DNA of 64,000 nucleotides from CAYOXM01 sp964407925 (GCA_964407925.1 CAYOXM010000001.1:62001-126000), one strand, 5' to 3'; positions 45,601 to 56,652 are shown, counted from the first letter of the stretch. The notes: generated by a model not told the origin, from the letters alone. Numbers and translations are program-made.

Positions 45601-46263
45601 TCACGTTCCCGCGGCCAACGGATCGCGTTTCTGCTCGACTTCGTCGCCGTCATTGACACGATCGCCGTCGGAATCGACGCGGAGGGGGTCGGTTTTCAGG
45701 TCCTCGACCTCGTCTCGGTCACTGAGACGATCACCGTCCGTATCGATCCTTGCCGGATCGGTCCCGAGTTCCTGCTCCTTTTCATCGGACAAACCGTCCT
45801 CGTCCTGATCTGCCGGCTGATCGCCCTTGCTGATGATGACGTACTCGGCGAAGAGCTCGCTGCTCCCCTCCCTTTGCCTGGCGCGAATCTGTACGGTCCA
45901 GGACAAGGGATAGCCATGCTGCTTCTTTTCATCGTCCGTCAGGTCACGGACCATGCCTGCCGTCAGGCCGTTCGAAGACGATGCAGGCGTTGCCTGTGCG
46001 CCAGGAGTATCGCCGCCGATGGTCGTCGCGGAGTAGTCAGACGGCGGCGGCAACGGAGGCAGCGGCGGTCCAGGCGGCGATGCCGGAGCGGAAACGGGGG
46101 CGCTCGGCGTACCGCCGTCAGCCACCGCGCCGTCATCGGCGCGCCGCCGAATGATGATGACGACCGTTACGATGACGACGACCAGAACGACCGCACCGAT
46201 ACCGATGCCGATGAACAACCGTTTATTGCCGCCGGATTCTTCTTCGTACCCGTCCATACCCAT
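45601..46263 (-). CDS. Membrane-anchored TSP3-repeat protein 2
   Basis: A 220-residue protein: acidic N-terminus (MGMDGYEEESGGNK), membrane helix at about 15-38 (LFIGIGIGAVVLVVVIVTVVIII), a Pro/Ser-rich linker, a middle segment (VRDLTDDEKKQHGYPLSWTVQIRARQ) and three calcium-type repeats (DQDEDGLSDEKE, DTDGDRLSDRDE, DSDGDRVNDGDE). Its ATG lies 4 bp from the stop of the 3,458-residue protein, so it is made from the same message. Confidence 0.75.
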   Translation of the reverse strand: MGMDGYEEESGGNKRLFIGIGIGAVVLVVVIVTVVIIIRRRADDGAVADGGTPSAPVSAPASPPGPPLPPLPPPSDYSATTIGGDTPGAQATPASSSNGLTAGMVRDLTDDEKKQHGYPLSWTVQIRARQREGSSELFAEYVIISKGDQPADQDEDGLSDEKEQELGTDPARIDTDGDRLSDRDEVEDLKTDPLRVDSDGDRVNDGDEVEQKRDPLAAGT

Positions 46264-46266
46264 TGA

Positions 46267-49200
46267 TCAAGGTTTACACGCGTTTCCCGGCCCCGGATCG
46301 ATGCTGCTGCAATACGCGGGCGTATTCGGCGATAAGGGTGCACCGGGGTAAACGCAGTACGTGTACTTGCTGGGATTCCCGTTGCAATACGTCGGCCCGG
46401 AGACGTCCGGAACTGACCAGTAGGCGATGTATCGCTTGCCCGCAGCCGGCGTATTGTTCACGCCGCTGCCGCCGATCGGGTAGTACAGCACCGAGCAATC
46501 GTCGTGCCAGCTCTTCGCCGACAGGCCGTAATCGGGGAACCCGCTGCCTCCGCTCGTGTAGTCATACACGTAGTAGTCGTAACGTACGCCCGGCTTACGG
46601 TCGATCGTCATGGTTTCGATGCCGCCGGGGTTGAAGTACCCGCTGCTCGAACCGGTGTCGTCGACGTCGAGCACGTAGGAATACGGACCGTCCGTGATCT
46701 TCGCCTTCCAGTACGGCATGTTTCCGCCGCCTGCGCTGTAATACAGGTGTTTGGTCTTCGCGGCATCGCCGCCCTCCGATGTCACCATGTGGAAGTCCAA
46801 GTCGCGGCCGGCGCTCCATTTTATCGTCGTACGAACCTGGTTCGCCGCAGGCTTGATCGTCGTGTCAGCGAAGTCCTTCGTGCCCTGAATGCAGTTCGTG
46901 CCATACGCATTGTTCAAGGGTACGGGCGACGTGTCGTTGCAGAGCGGGGTCGCACCACCGTCCTTGACCACCTTTGCCATCGGCGTCACGCCGTTGCATG
47001 GTGTCTTGTCGATGTCGCCGCTGAACGAGTAGGAGCCGTCTCCCGCAACGCCGGCCTCGGCCACGACCGTGGCGCCGCATATGATCTGCACTTTCGCGTT
47101 CGCGAGGCCGCCGCCGGTCTGCGGATCGATGATCTTGCCCGAGACGGCGATGCCTTCGTCATAGAGGCCGTCGCAATCGTTATCCTTTCCGTCGCATGAC
47201 TCGACCGCCGCCGCGACGCTTACCGATTGCGGCGCGCCATTTTCGTCGGTGTATCCCTGCACGTACGCGCCGTGCGTATTGTAGTTCTTGTCGTCGCAGT
47301 CCGGCGGGACCGGCACGCCGTCGTTGTCGTCGTCGGGGTCGCAAACGTCCTTGAGCGTCTTCGGGGTCAATTGCCCGCACCACGGCTTCGCACCCGCTTG
47401 GCAGGAATCGTTTTCCCAATTGTTGTAGTCGGAGTTGTATTGCGGACAAACCTGCGAATCCTCGGCTGCGCACGTCCGCAGGCAGGTCTTGGCGTCGCAG
47501 ACGGCGTCGCCGGTCCGCTTGCCGTAAGACCTGTGCTCGGGCTTGTTGCTCACGCAGATGTATTCGCCGGACAGGCCGAGACCGCCATCGCAGTCCTCGG
47601 GGCCCGAAGGGTTCGTCAGGCTGCTCTGGACGATGTTGTCGCCGCAGTAACCGCCAGATTTGACCGCGGTCTTGCAGGCGCTCGTGCAGTACGTGCACGT
47701 CAGGCCGTAGGCGGGGGTGCAGACCTTGTTGTTGTTCTTGCCCTCGTCGCACTCCTCGGCCGCGCCGGCATACACGAACCCGTCGCCGCACTTGGCAAGC
47801 TTGCACATGATGCCTTTGGCCGGATCGATGATGCAGCCGTCCTTGTTGTTATCGTTGCCGTCATCGCACTCCTCGGCACCCTCTTTGACGCCGTTGCCGC
47901 AGGAACCGGGAACGGTGCACTTCCAATTCGTCCACGTACAGGCCTTGTTCGAACCCGTATTGTCCGCAGTCGTGGTCGGGTCGTTCGGACGGCACTCGCG
48001 CCGGTTCTTCTGCTGCGCCTCGGGACAGAATCCCATGCACTTCACGCCGACGCCGCAATCGATGTCCTTTTCGCAGCCCGTCTGCGCGGGATTGTCGCAG
48101 AAACCCTTGGCTTCCTGGAATCCGCCGTCACAAACCTCCGCGCCGCTCACCTGACCGTCGCCGCAGCGAGGACCGGCAGCCGTACAATCCCACGTGCACG
48201 ACGAAGTACCGACGCCCGCCTTGGTCGTGCCGCAGGCGGCGAAGCCGTCGATGCCGTTCTTCGGCGACCATGCGGGTACGGCGTCGAAGTAGTACTGACC
48301 GTTCAGATCCTTGCAGTCGCAAGCCTCGCTCGGCTGTTTCTGGCCGTCGCCGCAGAAGAATCCCTTGCCGGTGCAGCTCGCGCCGCAATACCCGTACTTG
48401 CCGTTCAGCGGCCCGTCGTCGCACGTTTCGGGCGGCGATTGGATCACGCCGTCGCCGCACGAACCGCCCTCGCAGACGCCTGAGGCGGGCAGTTCCCACT
48501 TGCAGCTCCCGGTGCATTTCTGCGTCTGCATGCCCGCGCGGCCGCCGGCCGTCGTGCACTTGATCGCCTGAGCCTGTCCCGGTTCGCACTCTTCCGTCGC
48601 GGGATCGACTTGGCCGTCGCCGCATACGCCGTTCTTGCCCACCTCGGTCCCCTTGCATTGCGGCGACACCGGGTTGACGCGGCCGATGAACACCCTGCCG
48701 TCCTTGTAGGTGCAGACGGCGCTGTCCACGACGCATTCAGGATCGGCCGCGCACGTCCCGACGCTCCGTTCGGGGCACGTGCCGCCAGACCACGACACGG
48801 CGTTGGCGTAATACTCGAAATCGTTGCGCAGCCGGAAGTTCGGGCCGGCCGTGTCCTGGAAGTACTGGTACTCGTACACGTGCGATCCGGACGGGCAGAG
48901 GTACGAACGCTTGGCGTCGGACCAGCACGTCGTACCGTCGCGGTCGGTCGCCTTGCAGAAGCCGTGATCGTTCAACGGATCGACCGGTCCGCCGAAGCCG
49001 GCGGCGCTCCTCAACTGGCCGTTCCAGGACGGCCACGTGCTGTTCGACATCGTTACGATGTACGAACCGGCGTCGAGCCGCGGGTACGCCCCCGTCTCCT
49101 GCTTCTTCATGACGAGCGCGCGGCGATAACCGTCGATTTGCGCCCAGCGGAGGACGTCGCGTACGAGCTTCGACTTCGGCGCGTCGCAATAGAAGCCGCC

Positions 49201-52200
49201 TCGGGCGAGCGAACCGTCGCCTTTCAGCATGAATTCGCCGGACTTGTCCTTCTTGCACGTGAGGTCATCGTTGCAACCGACGCTCATGCCGGCGTTCGGA
49301 ACCGCGACTCCGGCGCCGTCCTTGCATTGGCCGGACTCCAAATCGCACTTGTTTTCGCCATAACCGGGGACGAGCACTCCGGCGATGTTCACCTTGCAGT
49401 CGTCGTCGGTAATGCAGCGGACGGTCACGTCGTCGCTCCGCCGGCACACCAGCTGATCCTTCAGTTCTTCCTGATAGTTGAAGTCGACGTTCTGAATGAT
49501 CTGATTGAAGATATTCGTCGTTTCCGCCGAGGCGCCGTCCGTGTAGGACATGATCGCCACGTTGGTGAAGAGCTTGCTGCTCACCTTGGAACCAGCGCTC
49601 ACGTACGTGGTACGGCCGTCCTTGAGGGCCTCGTACCCGTCGGAAGTCGAGCGGACCGGATTGCCGCCGAAACCGCGCGATCGATACCAATCCATGATGT
49701 CGACGTGCTTCAAGTTCGTCGTCAGGCGGAGGCCGACGGCGTCTTTCGCCCATTTCGGATCTTTGGTGGCGTAGGTGAAGAGGTACTCCTTGATGATGTC
49801 CTTGCCGGGGTTGATGATGACCGGCTTCTCGTTGAAGTCGGGCAGCGAGGCGGGCAGCGCGTCGCCGGCCTGTTTCGCGCCATCGCGGCAATAGTAGAAC
49901 TTCACCCTGGTTTCGGGATCGTAGAAGGGATACCAGATGGTGGAATTTGCCACGCAGTCGCTCTTCGCAGGCGACGGGTCCCACGGCAATACGCCGCCGG
50001 ACAGCGAGCCGTTCGCCGGACAGAGACGGCGTGCGGGCCACGGGTTGTCGCAGAGGAAGACGGTCACGTCCGAGGTGCCCGAGAATACCTGCTCGTCGGC
50101 GTCCTTGCAGCTCGCGCCGGCGCAATCGCCGTCGACGGCGCAGACTTTTCCGGCCTTCGTTCCGCCGTCGCACAGCTTCGGCTTCACGTGTGCCGTAGCC
50201 TCGACGACCGCTTCGCCGTTGTGGGCGACGTAGCCGACGGGAAGATCGGTCTTGACGCTGCCGCGGACGCGGACGTCGGCCGTGGCCTGCTGCTTCGCGC
50301 CGACGATATCGGGATTCACGATGACGACGGAAGCCGTCTCCTTGGTCGACGCCGGCTGCGGGGTCCATTGCCAATCCCACTCATAGGGCGGCATCGAGGC
50401 GATCTGCTCGCCGCTGGACGCCTTGGCGTGGGCGACGACGCCCTGATGGTCGTCCGGCGGATTGGTGGTCCACAGCAGGATCGAAGACGGGATGACCTCG
50501 ACGTGGTCGATCGTGCAGATGTCCTGCTTGGTGCGGAAATACGTCACGACGCCCTTGGACACGTCGGTTGCGGAGAGCAGCGAGACGCCTTGGACGTTCT
50601 TGACGTCCTTCTTGACCAAGAGGCGGACCCACGTGTTCGCGGGAAGGGCAGCGGTCGGCGCGATGGTCGTCTCGGTCACGCCGGACGACTCGATGGAATC
50701 GACCGTGATCGGCACGCTGCAGTACGTGTTGGTCACCGGCGGACCGGCGGCGCTGATGTCGCGGAAGAAGAGGCCTCGGAAGAAGTCGATGGTACCGCGA
50801 ATGACGCGCTGGATGAACGATCCGGGGGCGGACGAGGGGGCGACGACGTTGTCGGCAAGCACCTTCACGGTCCCTGCCGGGCAGGTCGCATTGGGATCGG
50901 CCGAGAAGTCGGTTCCGAGAAGGACGTTCTGCGCGATCGAGCCGGCGTCCATGAGCTGGTCGAAGCTCACGGTGTAGGCGGCATTCCGGCAGATGTCGGG
51001 CGGCCACGGCGGTTTGACGGCCGTGATCTTCGGCCGCGGCGCGCAGCACCCGTTCGTGGCACAGGCCAAGCTCGCGCCATACGTTTCGCAGAAGGCGTCC
51101 TGCTGATTCTCGGGTTTGGTCTTGCAAGTGCAGGAAAGCGCGACCTTCGCGATGCCCGCATCATCGGTCGCGATGCCCGTAGTCGTTGCACGGACTTGGG
51201 AGGTGCTGCCGGCGGCGGTCTTCGCGTCGAAACCGACCTGCGGCTGCGCGACCGTGACCTGATACGAGTCGATTTTCGCGTCCGGCGGCTGCTCGCAAAG
51301 CGCCTGTTCGCCCTTGCCTGCGGGCGGCGGGAAGCCGTTATCGCCGCAGAACGAGGCATCGGTATAGAAAGCGGACGACCCCTTGAGCAGGCAGCTCGTT
51401 GAGCAGAATTCTGAGGCGGCGGGATCAGTCTCGCAGGCGGCGTCTTCGCCGAGTTCGGCGATGCCGTTACCGCAGCATGGCGCGGCGATGCCCGCACCGC
51501 AGGCCTTCGTCCCCTTGCGGAGACATGTCGCGGCATCGCATCCGTTCGCCGTGGGCGTCTCGCCGGGATCGGCGATGCCGTTCGGACCGAGCTCGCAGTA
51601 GGCGTCTTCGCCGGGTTCATCCTTGCCGTTGCCGCAGAAATTCAGGCAGGCCTGACCGGGAGTCGCGCCCTTGCACGACGGGAGCGTGCCCTCCCTCACG
51701 CACTCCTTGTTGCAACCGTCGCCGTCGGAGGTGTTGCCGTCGTCGCATGACTCGCCGTCGCTCACGAAGCCGTCGCCGCAGACCGAACCCTTCGCCGATG
51801 ACGTGCCGGTGAAGATGCAACCGATGTCATCGGCATACCCGTCGACATGGTCTCCGGGCTTCTTGCAGCCTGGGGCGAAAGTGTCGGCGCACGTGCCGCC
51901 GGGGCAGTCGCCGTTCGTCGTGCACGACTTCTCGTCCTTCGTGCCGCCGTCGCACCGCTGCACCATGTCGCACGATTCGCCGGCGTTCACGGTCTTGTTG
52001 CCGCACGTGGGGGCGATGGTGCCGACGAGGAGGCACTTGGCGCTGCAGACGGCGGGCGTGATCGCGATGTCACACTCTTCGTACTGCGCGTCGAGAACGC
52101 CGTTGCCGCATTGCGGAATCACGTTTTGCGAACCGCGAAGGAGGCATTGCGCGGTGCACTGCTGCTTCGGCACGGGGTTGGTGTTGACGAGCGTCGCTAC

Positions 52201-55200
52201 GGGAGACGGCGAAACAGGCGTCACGGGGTTGCCATCGATAAAGCCGCCGAGCACGTGGTTCGGATTATCGAACGTCCACTGCCAATCGTAATCGTCCGCA
52301 TCGAGCAGCTGACCGTTCTTGCTGCATTCGTCCGGAGAGCCGAAGGGACTCACCGTGAGGTCCTTGCGCTCACCGACATAGAAAAGGGTCGAAACCGACG
52401 GCTTCACTTCGGCACGGCTCGCGAGACATGCCGTCGGATCGTCCTTGGTGCGGAATTTCCAGCTGTAGTACAGGCCGTCATTGAGGCCGCCGAGCGGGAC
52501 GCTGCTGCGGCTGTAGACGCCCTCGAGGACGGACGGCGTGGCGGGATTATCGCTCTTCACGCGGACGAGGTAGAACGTGCTCGGGAGAAGGTTCTTGCCC
52601 GTCTGCTCCTTGAGCGTGAAGTGCTTGAACAGCTTGATGTCCGGCGTCCCGAGAATGGTCTCGTCGGGCGGCATGACTTCGGCCGTCCAGACCTGCCCCC
52701 CGAGATCGAGGAAGGGCGGCGTGCAAGAAGCGTTGCGGCAGCGGAGAAGCTCGATGTTGCCCGCCGCGGTCAGGCTGTTCTCGTTCATCGGAACGTTGAA
52801 CTTGGCCTCGATTGCGGCGTTGATGCACGCCTCCGTGCATCCCGCGACCGGCGTCATTTCGATGATGCGCGGCTCGGCGAACTTCACGGTGATGTCCGAC
52901 TCCCCCTTCTTCGTGATCGGCGTCCCGATGGCGGACATGGTCGCCTCAAGCGGCGTCGACGGCGTTTCGATTTTCGCCTTGACCTTCTGCACGCACTCGC
53001 TTTCGGGCGGGCTGTACGGAGGAGGCAGGAGGGCGAGGTACACGTTGTTCGCGTACCAAACGATCGAGTACACGCCGGGGGTGCACTGCAGGCTATTGCA
53101 GTTCACGCCGGTCGGCCTCGCGGCATATCCGACGCCGAACTCGTCCTGGTCGATCGTGTCCTTCGGCGGATCGACGAACACCTTTGAGAGCGCGCACGGC
53201 TGACCGCTCGTCTGTACGCGGAACTTGTAAACGTAATCGCCGCCCGGTTTGCGGTCGAGGTCGCCGTCGAGGAAGCGGCCACCGGGGCCGGGCTCCCTGA
53301 ATCCGAGGTTGCTGCCGGGATTCGAAACCAGGCGTACCTGATACCACATGCCGTCCTTGAGGAAGGTCGACGTCGGACCTGCGCCGTTGTAATTGAACGG
53401 CGGCGTGAACGTGATGACTTTGCAAGACTCGTTCGTCGGCCCGTCGCTGCAGTCGGTCTTCGAGAAAATCAGCGGGCTCACGAGGACGTCGCAAGAGCCG
53501 GGGGCGGCGTCGTTACCGCACTCGCGGACCTCGACCGAAGCGGAGAGCGAACCGAGATCGGTCTGCAGTTCCGTGCTGAACTGAATGCGGATTTCGGCAT
53601 TCTTGCAGGCATCGGTCGACTCCTTGTACGGCGAAGGACTCTGCAGGACGGCGGGGGCGGGATCAAGTTTGCAAATCGCATTTTCCACGACGACCGGGAG
53701 CGACGGCAGGATGCTCGTGCTGAAAAGCCAGCCGTAGGCGCTGTTCCTGACCGGAGGGGCGCAGAAATTCGGACCGCCCTGACAAGAGCCGTTCGCGCAG
53801 CATTCGGTACCGTTGGGGCAAGACGCGCCGGCATCGTTGCAGTCCCCCACCGTGAACGGCACGGCATTCGAACTCAGCTGGTTGTTGGCGACGACGTACA
53901 CCGGACCCGATGCGGGCCACGTGGACTTGTTCGGGAAATCGCCGGCGACGATCGTGTCGATCTTCGCGTCCGACCACGTGCTGTATGCGCCATCGCCCGT
54001 CGTGACGGTCGTGGGCGCGCACACGCCATCGGAGGCGGGGGCACACTGGTCGCCGATCGCGGCGCTGCAGGCCGCCTTGGTATTGATGCACTTGGTGACG
54101 TTGCTCTTGAAAAATTCGACGCTATACCGCGGAGCCGAACCCGGACCGGCGTTTCCCGACGAACCGAAGCCTTCGCCGGTGATGGACACGGCCTTACCCG
54201 GACGACCGTTGTCCGGCTCGATGGCGCAAAGTCCCGGACGCAACGGCTCGTTCGTCACCCGGAAAAGGATGTCGTCGTTGCTGTATTTTGCCGGCGGAGC
54301 GGTGACGATCTGCACCTTATGCGAGACGCCAGGGAGCGCGCCGAAGTTGAGCGGCAAGCCGCCCTGATACTCGCTCGGGACCTTCACGATGACGTAGTTG
54401 TCCTTCCAATTGTTGGCGCAAATCGGATCGTCTCCGAGGCCGATATCGCCGGAGCACGAACCCTGCGGGCAGTCGGCATCCTTGGTGCAGGCGGTGCCGT
54501 TCTTCGTACCGCCGACGCAATGCAGCGCGCCGCCCGTATTTTTGAACCGTACCGTCCCCTTGAAACCGCCGAAACCGGTACCGATGACGGTGACGTAGGA
54601 ACCGACCGGACCGTGATCGGGAACGACCTCGAGAATCTTCGGGAGTCCTGCGGCAGAGGGCGGCGCTACGAGGAAGTTGACCGTGTTCGAATCCGTGCCG
54701 TTAACGACGACTTTCACCGGGTAGGTCTTCTCCGGCACGGGAGGCACGATTGCCTTCACCGACGCTGCCGTCCATCCGCCCGACGCCACGGTCGCGGCAT
54801 AGGAACCGAGAGCGACCGTACTAGAGCCGATCACGTCGCCAAAACCCGACCCGTGGATGAGGAAATCGTTGCCTGGCGTTCCCTGATCGGGTTCCACGTA
54901 ACAAATGCCCGGAAGAACGGTGGCGTTCACCGTGAACGTCCCGTTGTTGCCGGGTTTCGCGCCAAAATCGTCGTCGGTCTGGTCTGAAGGACCGCCGGCG
55001 GTAGTAAGTTTCAACGGGCCGGTGACGGCGTTCGCGGGAACGGCGACGACGACCTCGTCGTTCTTCCATGCGCCGGGCGCGCACGCCGCCGCGACGACGT
55101 CGTCGGAAGGATCGGGTCCGCCGAGGAACGTGACAGAACCGGGGTTGTCCCCGAGGAAACGGCCCTTGATCGTGATGAGCGAACCGGGACCGGCAGCCTT

Positions 55201-56643
55201 CGGGTTGAAATCGTCGATGACCGGCCTTTCTTCGCATTTCTTCGTCAGGGGGTTGCAATATCCCGAAGAGCAGTCGCTGTTCGATGAGCAGCTCGAGCCG
55301 TTGCATGACCCGCACGCGCCACCGCAGTCGACGCCCGTCTCCCCTTCCGCGTCGTCCTTAACAGCGTTGCAGCAGTGCGGGGGGGTTACGGTGAAGGTCG
55401 CCTGCGCCGTAGTGCTCGATTGGGGAACGCCGTCCTGCGCCACCGCGGAAATCGTGTGGCTTCCGGGGGTCATGGTGGCGATATCGACGCTCAGCAGCGA
55501 GCTGTCGACGATGAACGGCTTGTCCAAATTGGCGTTGGCGATGCTGCCCGGCGACGGATTAAGCTCGGCATCGAGCAGCTTGTCCGTGCCGCCGTCGACG
55601 AGGAAGTCGACGACGCCGACGAGGAAGTCGTCGTCGGCAACGGCATGGACGGAGGCGGGATTCACGCCGCAATATGCCGGCGACGACGTGGGCGAATCCA
55701 CGCTGACTGTCGGCGGTGCGACGTCACGGAGCGAGTTGAACGCGATCGCACGATCGCAGAGATCGGCCTGGGCCTGCGGCGAAGAGATGTCGCCCGGGGG
55801 GCCCGGCGGCAGGAAGGGGCAGAGCAGGGTCCTCCCGTTCACGTCGGTGATGGCGCCGCCTTTCGCGCGAACGACGTACCAGAAATCACCCTCGAAATCG
55901 GTCGGGTTGTCGCCCGGCGTCCCACTCGGCTTGAAGAGCACCTTGTTCGACTGGACGGTGAGCGTGCCCGCGACCGTCGTGGTGCAGGAGGCTGACGCGA
56001 ACGGCTGCGCAGCGCCGCCGCCATCGAGACGCGCGTTGCATTTCTTCACCTCGACATTCGTCGGCGTGATGCTGACGCCGGAAACCGCGGTGTTGAACGT
56101 TATGGTGATGCCGTAGTTCTTCGGCCAGCCGGCGGAGCTCGGACCGGGACCGAACGGCGTGATGCCGCCGATCTTGAATCCGCCGAACCCTCCTCCCCCG
56201 AAACCGCCGCTGCATACCTGACCGGGAGGACAGTTACCGCTGCCGCTGCCGCCGAGACCGTCATCGCCGGTGATCGCGCGGAAGACGAACTGCGTGATGG
56301 CGAATGCGGACATGATGATGACGAGGCCGATCGTCCCGTTGATCATCCACTTCTTCGCGGTGCTGATTTTTTCCTCGTTGCCGCCCGCGGTCATCCACAG
56401 GAATCCCGCGTACAGCATGATGCCGACGGCGATGATGCCGAGGAATCCGAGGAAGTAGCTGATGATGCGGGAAATCGTCGTCCGGATGTCGGTGGTCGTG
56501 AGGCCGATCGCCGTGGCATAGCCGAGCCCGAGGTCGGGACCGCCCGTGCCCTGCGCCATCGCCGGCAAGGCGACGAGAACGCTCAAGAAAGCGGCAGCGG
56601 CCGCTTTCTTCATTCTGGAGAAGAGTGTGGCGAGGATGGGCAT
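46267..56643 (-). CDS. Giant (3,458-residue) surface protein with pilin-like N-terminus
   Basis: Residues 1-30 are a signal peptide. About 40-128 form a TrbC/VirB2-like pilin domain with two membrane helices (TTTDIRTTISRIISYFLGFLGIIAVGIMLYAGFLWMTAGGNEEK; WMINGTIGLVIIMSAFAITQF). The rest is extracellular and modular: bacterial Ig-like (Big_5-type) segments, IPT/TIG-like domains (INDFNPKAAGPGSLITIKGRFLG and relatives), many DUF4215-type Cys-rich repeats (CGDGFVSDGESCDDGNTSDGDGCNKEC), and a MopE-like metal-binding motif near residue 3,180 (ESCDGKDNDCDGLYDEG). The C-terminal part has a YfaP-like segment (DLDFHMVTSEGGD). It is probably a very long anchored adhesin or surface fibre. An internal ATG at 56613 is an alternative start. 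It lies between the 776-residue paralogue (9 bp upstream) and the TSP3 gene. Confidence 0.85.
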   Translation of the reverse strand: MPILATLFSRMKKAAAAAFLSVLVALPAMAQGTGGPDLGLGYATAIGLTTTDIRTTISRIISYFLGFLGIIAVGIMLYAGFLWMTAGGNEEKISTAKKWMINGTIGLVIIMSAFAITQFVFRAITGDDGLGGSGSGNCPPGQVCSGGFGGGGFGGFKIGGITPFGPGPSSAGWPKNYGITITFNTAVSGVSITPTNVEVKKCNARLDGGGAAQPFASASCTTTVAGTLTVQSNKVLFKPSGTPGDNPTDFEGDFWYVVRAKGGAITDVNGRTLLCPFLPPGPPGDISSPQAQADLCDRAIAFNSLRDVAPPTVSVDSPTSSPAYCGVNPASVHAVADDDFLVGVVDFLVDGGTDKLLDAELNPSPGSIANANLDKPFIVDSSLLSVDIATMTPGSHTISAVAQDGVPQSSTTAQATFTVTPPHCCNAVKDDAEGETGVDCGGACGSCNGSSCSSNSDCSSGYCNPLTKKCEERPVIDDFNPKAAGPGSLITIKGRFLGDNPGSVTFLGGPDPSDDVVAAACAPGAWKNDEVVVAVPANAVTGPLKLTTAGGPSDQTDDDFGAKPGNNGTFTVNATVLPGICYVEPDQGTPGNDFLIHGSGFGDVIGSSTVALGSYAATVASGGWTAASVKAIVPPVPEKTYPVKVVVNGTDSNTVNFLVAPPSAAGLPKILEVVPDHGPVGSYVTVIGTGFGGFKGTVRFKNTGGALHCVGGTKNGTACTKDADCPQGSCSGDIGLGDDPICANNWKDNYVIVKVPSEYQGGLPLNFGALPGVSHKVQIVTAPPAKYSNDDILFRVTNEPLRPGLCAIEPDNGRPGKAVSITGEGFGSSGNAGPGSAPRYSVEFFKSNVTKCINTKAACSAAIGDQCAPASDGVCAPTTVTTGDGAYSTWSDAKIDTIVAGDFPNKSTWPASGPVYVVANNQLSSNAVPFTVGDCNDAGASCPNGTECCANGSCQGGPNFCAPPVRNSAYGWLFSTSILPSLPVVVENAICKLDPAPAVLQSPSPYKESTDACKNAEIRIQFSTELQTDLGSLSASVEVRECGNDAAPGSCDVLVSPLIFSKTDCSDGPTNESCKVITFTPPFNYNGAGPTSTFLKDGMWYQVRLVSNPGSNLGFREPGPGGRFLDGDLDRKPGGDYVYKFRVQTSGQPCALSKVFVDPPKDTIDQDEFGVGYAARPTGVNCNSLQCTPGVYSIVWYANNVYLALLPPPYSPPESECVQKVKAKIETPSTPLEATMSAIGTPITKKGESDITVKFAEPRIIEMTPVAGCTEACINAAIEAKFNVPMNENSLTAAGNIELLRCRNASCTPPFLDLGGQVWTAEVMPPDETILGTPDIKLFKHFTLKEQTGKNLLPSTFYLVRVKSDNPATPSVLEGVYSRSSVPLGGLNDGLYYSWKFRTKDDPTACLASRAEVKPSVSTLFYVGERKDLTVSPFGSPDECSKNGQLLDADDYDWQWTFDNPNHVLGGFIDGNPVTPVSPSPVATLVNTNPVPKQQCTAQCLLRGSQNVIPQCGNGVLDAQYEECDIAITPAVCSAKCLLVGTIAPTCGNKTVNAGESCDMVQRCDGGTKDEKSCTTNGDCPGGTCADTFAPGCKKPGDHVDGYADDIGCIFTGTSSAKGSVCGDGFVSDGESCDDGNTSDGDGCNKECVREGTLPSCKGATPGQACLNFCGNGKDEPGEDAYCELGPNGIADPGETPTANGCDAATCLRKGTKACGAGIAAPCCGNGIAELGEDAACETDPAASEFCSTSCLLKGSSAFYTDASFCGDNGFPPPAGKGEQALCEQPPDAKIDSYQVTVAQPQVGFDAKTAAGSTSQVRATTTGIATDDAGIAKVALSCTCKTKPENQQDAFCETYGASLACATNGCCAPRPKITAVKPPWPPDICRNAAYTVSFDQLMDAGSIAQNVLLGTDFSADPNATCPAGTVKVLADNVVAPSSAPGSFIQRVIRGTIDFFRGLFFRDISAAGPPVTNTYCSVPITVDSIESSGVTETTIAPTAALPANTWVRLLVKKDVKNVQGVSLLSATDVSKGVVTYFRTKQDICTIDHVEVIPSSILLWTTNPPDDHQGVVAHAKASSGEQIASMPPYEWDWQWTPQPASTKETASVVIVNPDIVGAKQQATADVRVRGSVKTDLPVGYVAHNGEAVVEATAHVKPKLCDGGTKAGKVCAVDGDCAGASCKDADEQVFSGTSDVTVFLCDNPWPARRLCPANGSLSGGVLPWDPSPAKSDCVANSTIWYPFYDPETRVKFYYCRDGAKQAGDALPASLPDFNEKPVIINPGKDIIKEYLFTYATKDPKWAKDAVGLRLTTNLKHVDIMDWYRSRGFGGNPVRSTSDGYEALKDGRTTYVSAGSKVSSKLFTNVAIMSYTDGASAETTNIFNQIIQNVDFNYQEELKDQLVCRRSDDVTVRCITDDDCKVNIAGVLVPGYGENKCDLESGQCKDGAGVAVPNAGMSVGCNDDLTCKKDKSGEFMLKGDGSLARGGFYCDAPKSKLVRDVLRWAQIDGYRRALVMKKQETGAYPRLDAGSYIVTMSNSTWPSWNGQLRSAAGFGGPVDPLNDHGFCKATDRDGTTCWSDAKRSYLCPSGSHVYEYQYFQDTAGPNFRLRNDFEYYANAVSWSGGTCPERSVGTCAADPECVVDSAVCTYKDGRVFIGRVNPVSPQCKGTEVGKNGVCGDGQVDPATEECEPGQAQAIKCTTAGGRAGMQTQKCTGSCKWELPASGVCEGGSCGDGVIQSPPETCDDGPLNGKYGYCGASCTGKGFFCGDGQKQPSEACDCKDLNGQYYFDAVPAWSPKNGIDGFAACGTTKAGVGTSSCTWDCTAAGPRCGDGQVSGAEVCDGGFQEAKGFCDNPAQTGCEKDIDCGVGVKCMGFCPEAQQKNRRECRPNDPTTTADNTGSNKACTWTNWKCTVPGSCGNGVKEGAEECDDGNDNNKDGCIIDPAKGIMCKLAKCGDGFVYAGAAEECDEGKNNNKVCTPAYGLTCTYCTSACKTAVKSGGYCGDNIVQSSLTNPSGPEDCDGGLGLSGEYICVSNKPEHRSYGKRTGDAVCDAKTCLRTCAAEDSQVCPQYNSDYNNWENDSCQAGAKPWCGQLTPKTLKDVCDPDDDNDGVPVPPDCDDKNYNTHGAYVQGYTDENGAPQSVSVAAAVESCDGKDNDCDGLYDEGIAVSGKIIDPQTGGGLANAKVQIICGATVVAEAGVAGDGSYSFSGDIDKTPCNGVTPMAKVVKDGGATPLCNDTSPVPLNNAYGTNCIQGTKDFADTTIKPAANQVRTTIKWSAGRDLDFHMVTSEGGDAAKTKHLYYSAGGGNMPYWKAKITDGPYSYVLDVDDTGSSSGYFNPGGIETMTIDRKPGVRYDYYVYDYTSGGSGFPDYGLSAKSWHDDCSVLYYPIGGSGVNNTPAAGKRYIAYWSVPDVSGPTYCNGNPSKYTYCVYPGAPLSPNTPAYCSSIDPGPGNACKP

Positions 56644-56652
56644 GGTCGGTAA

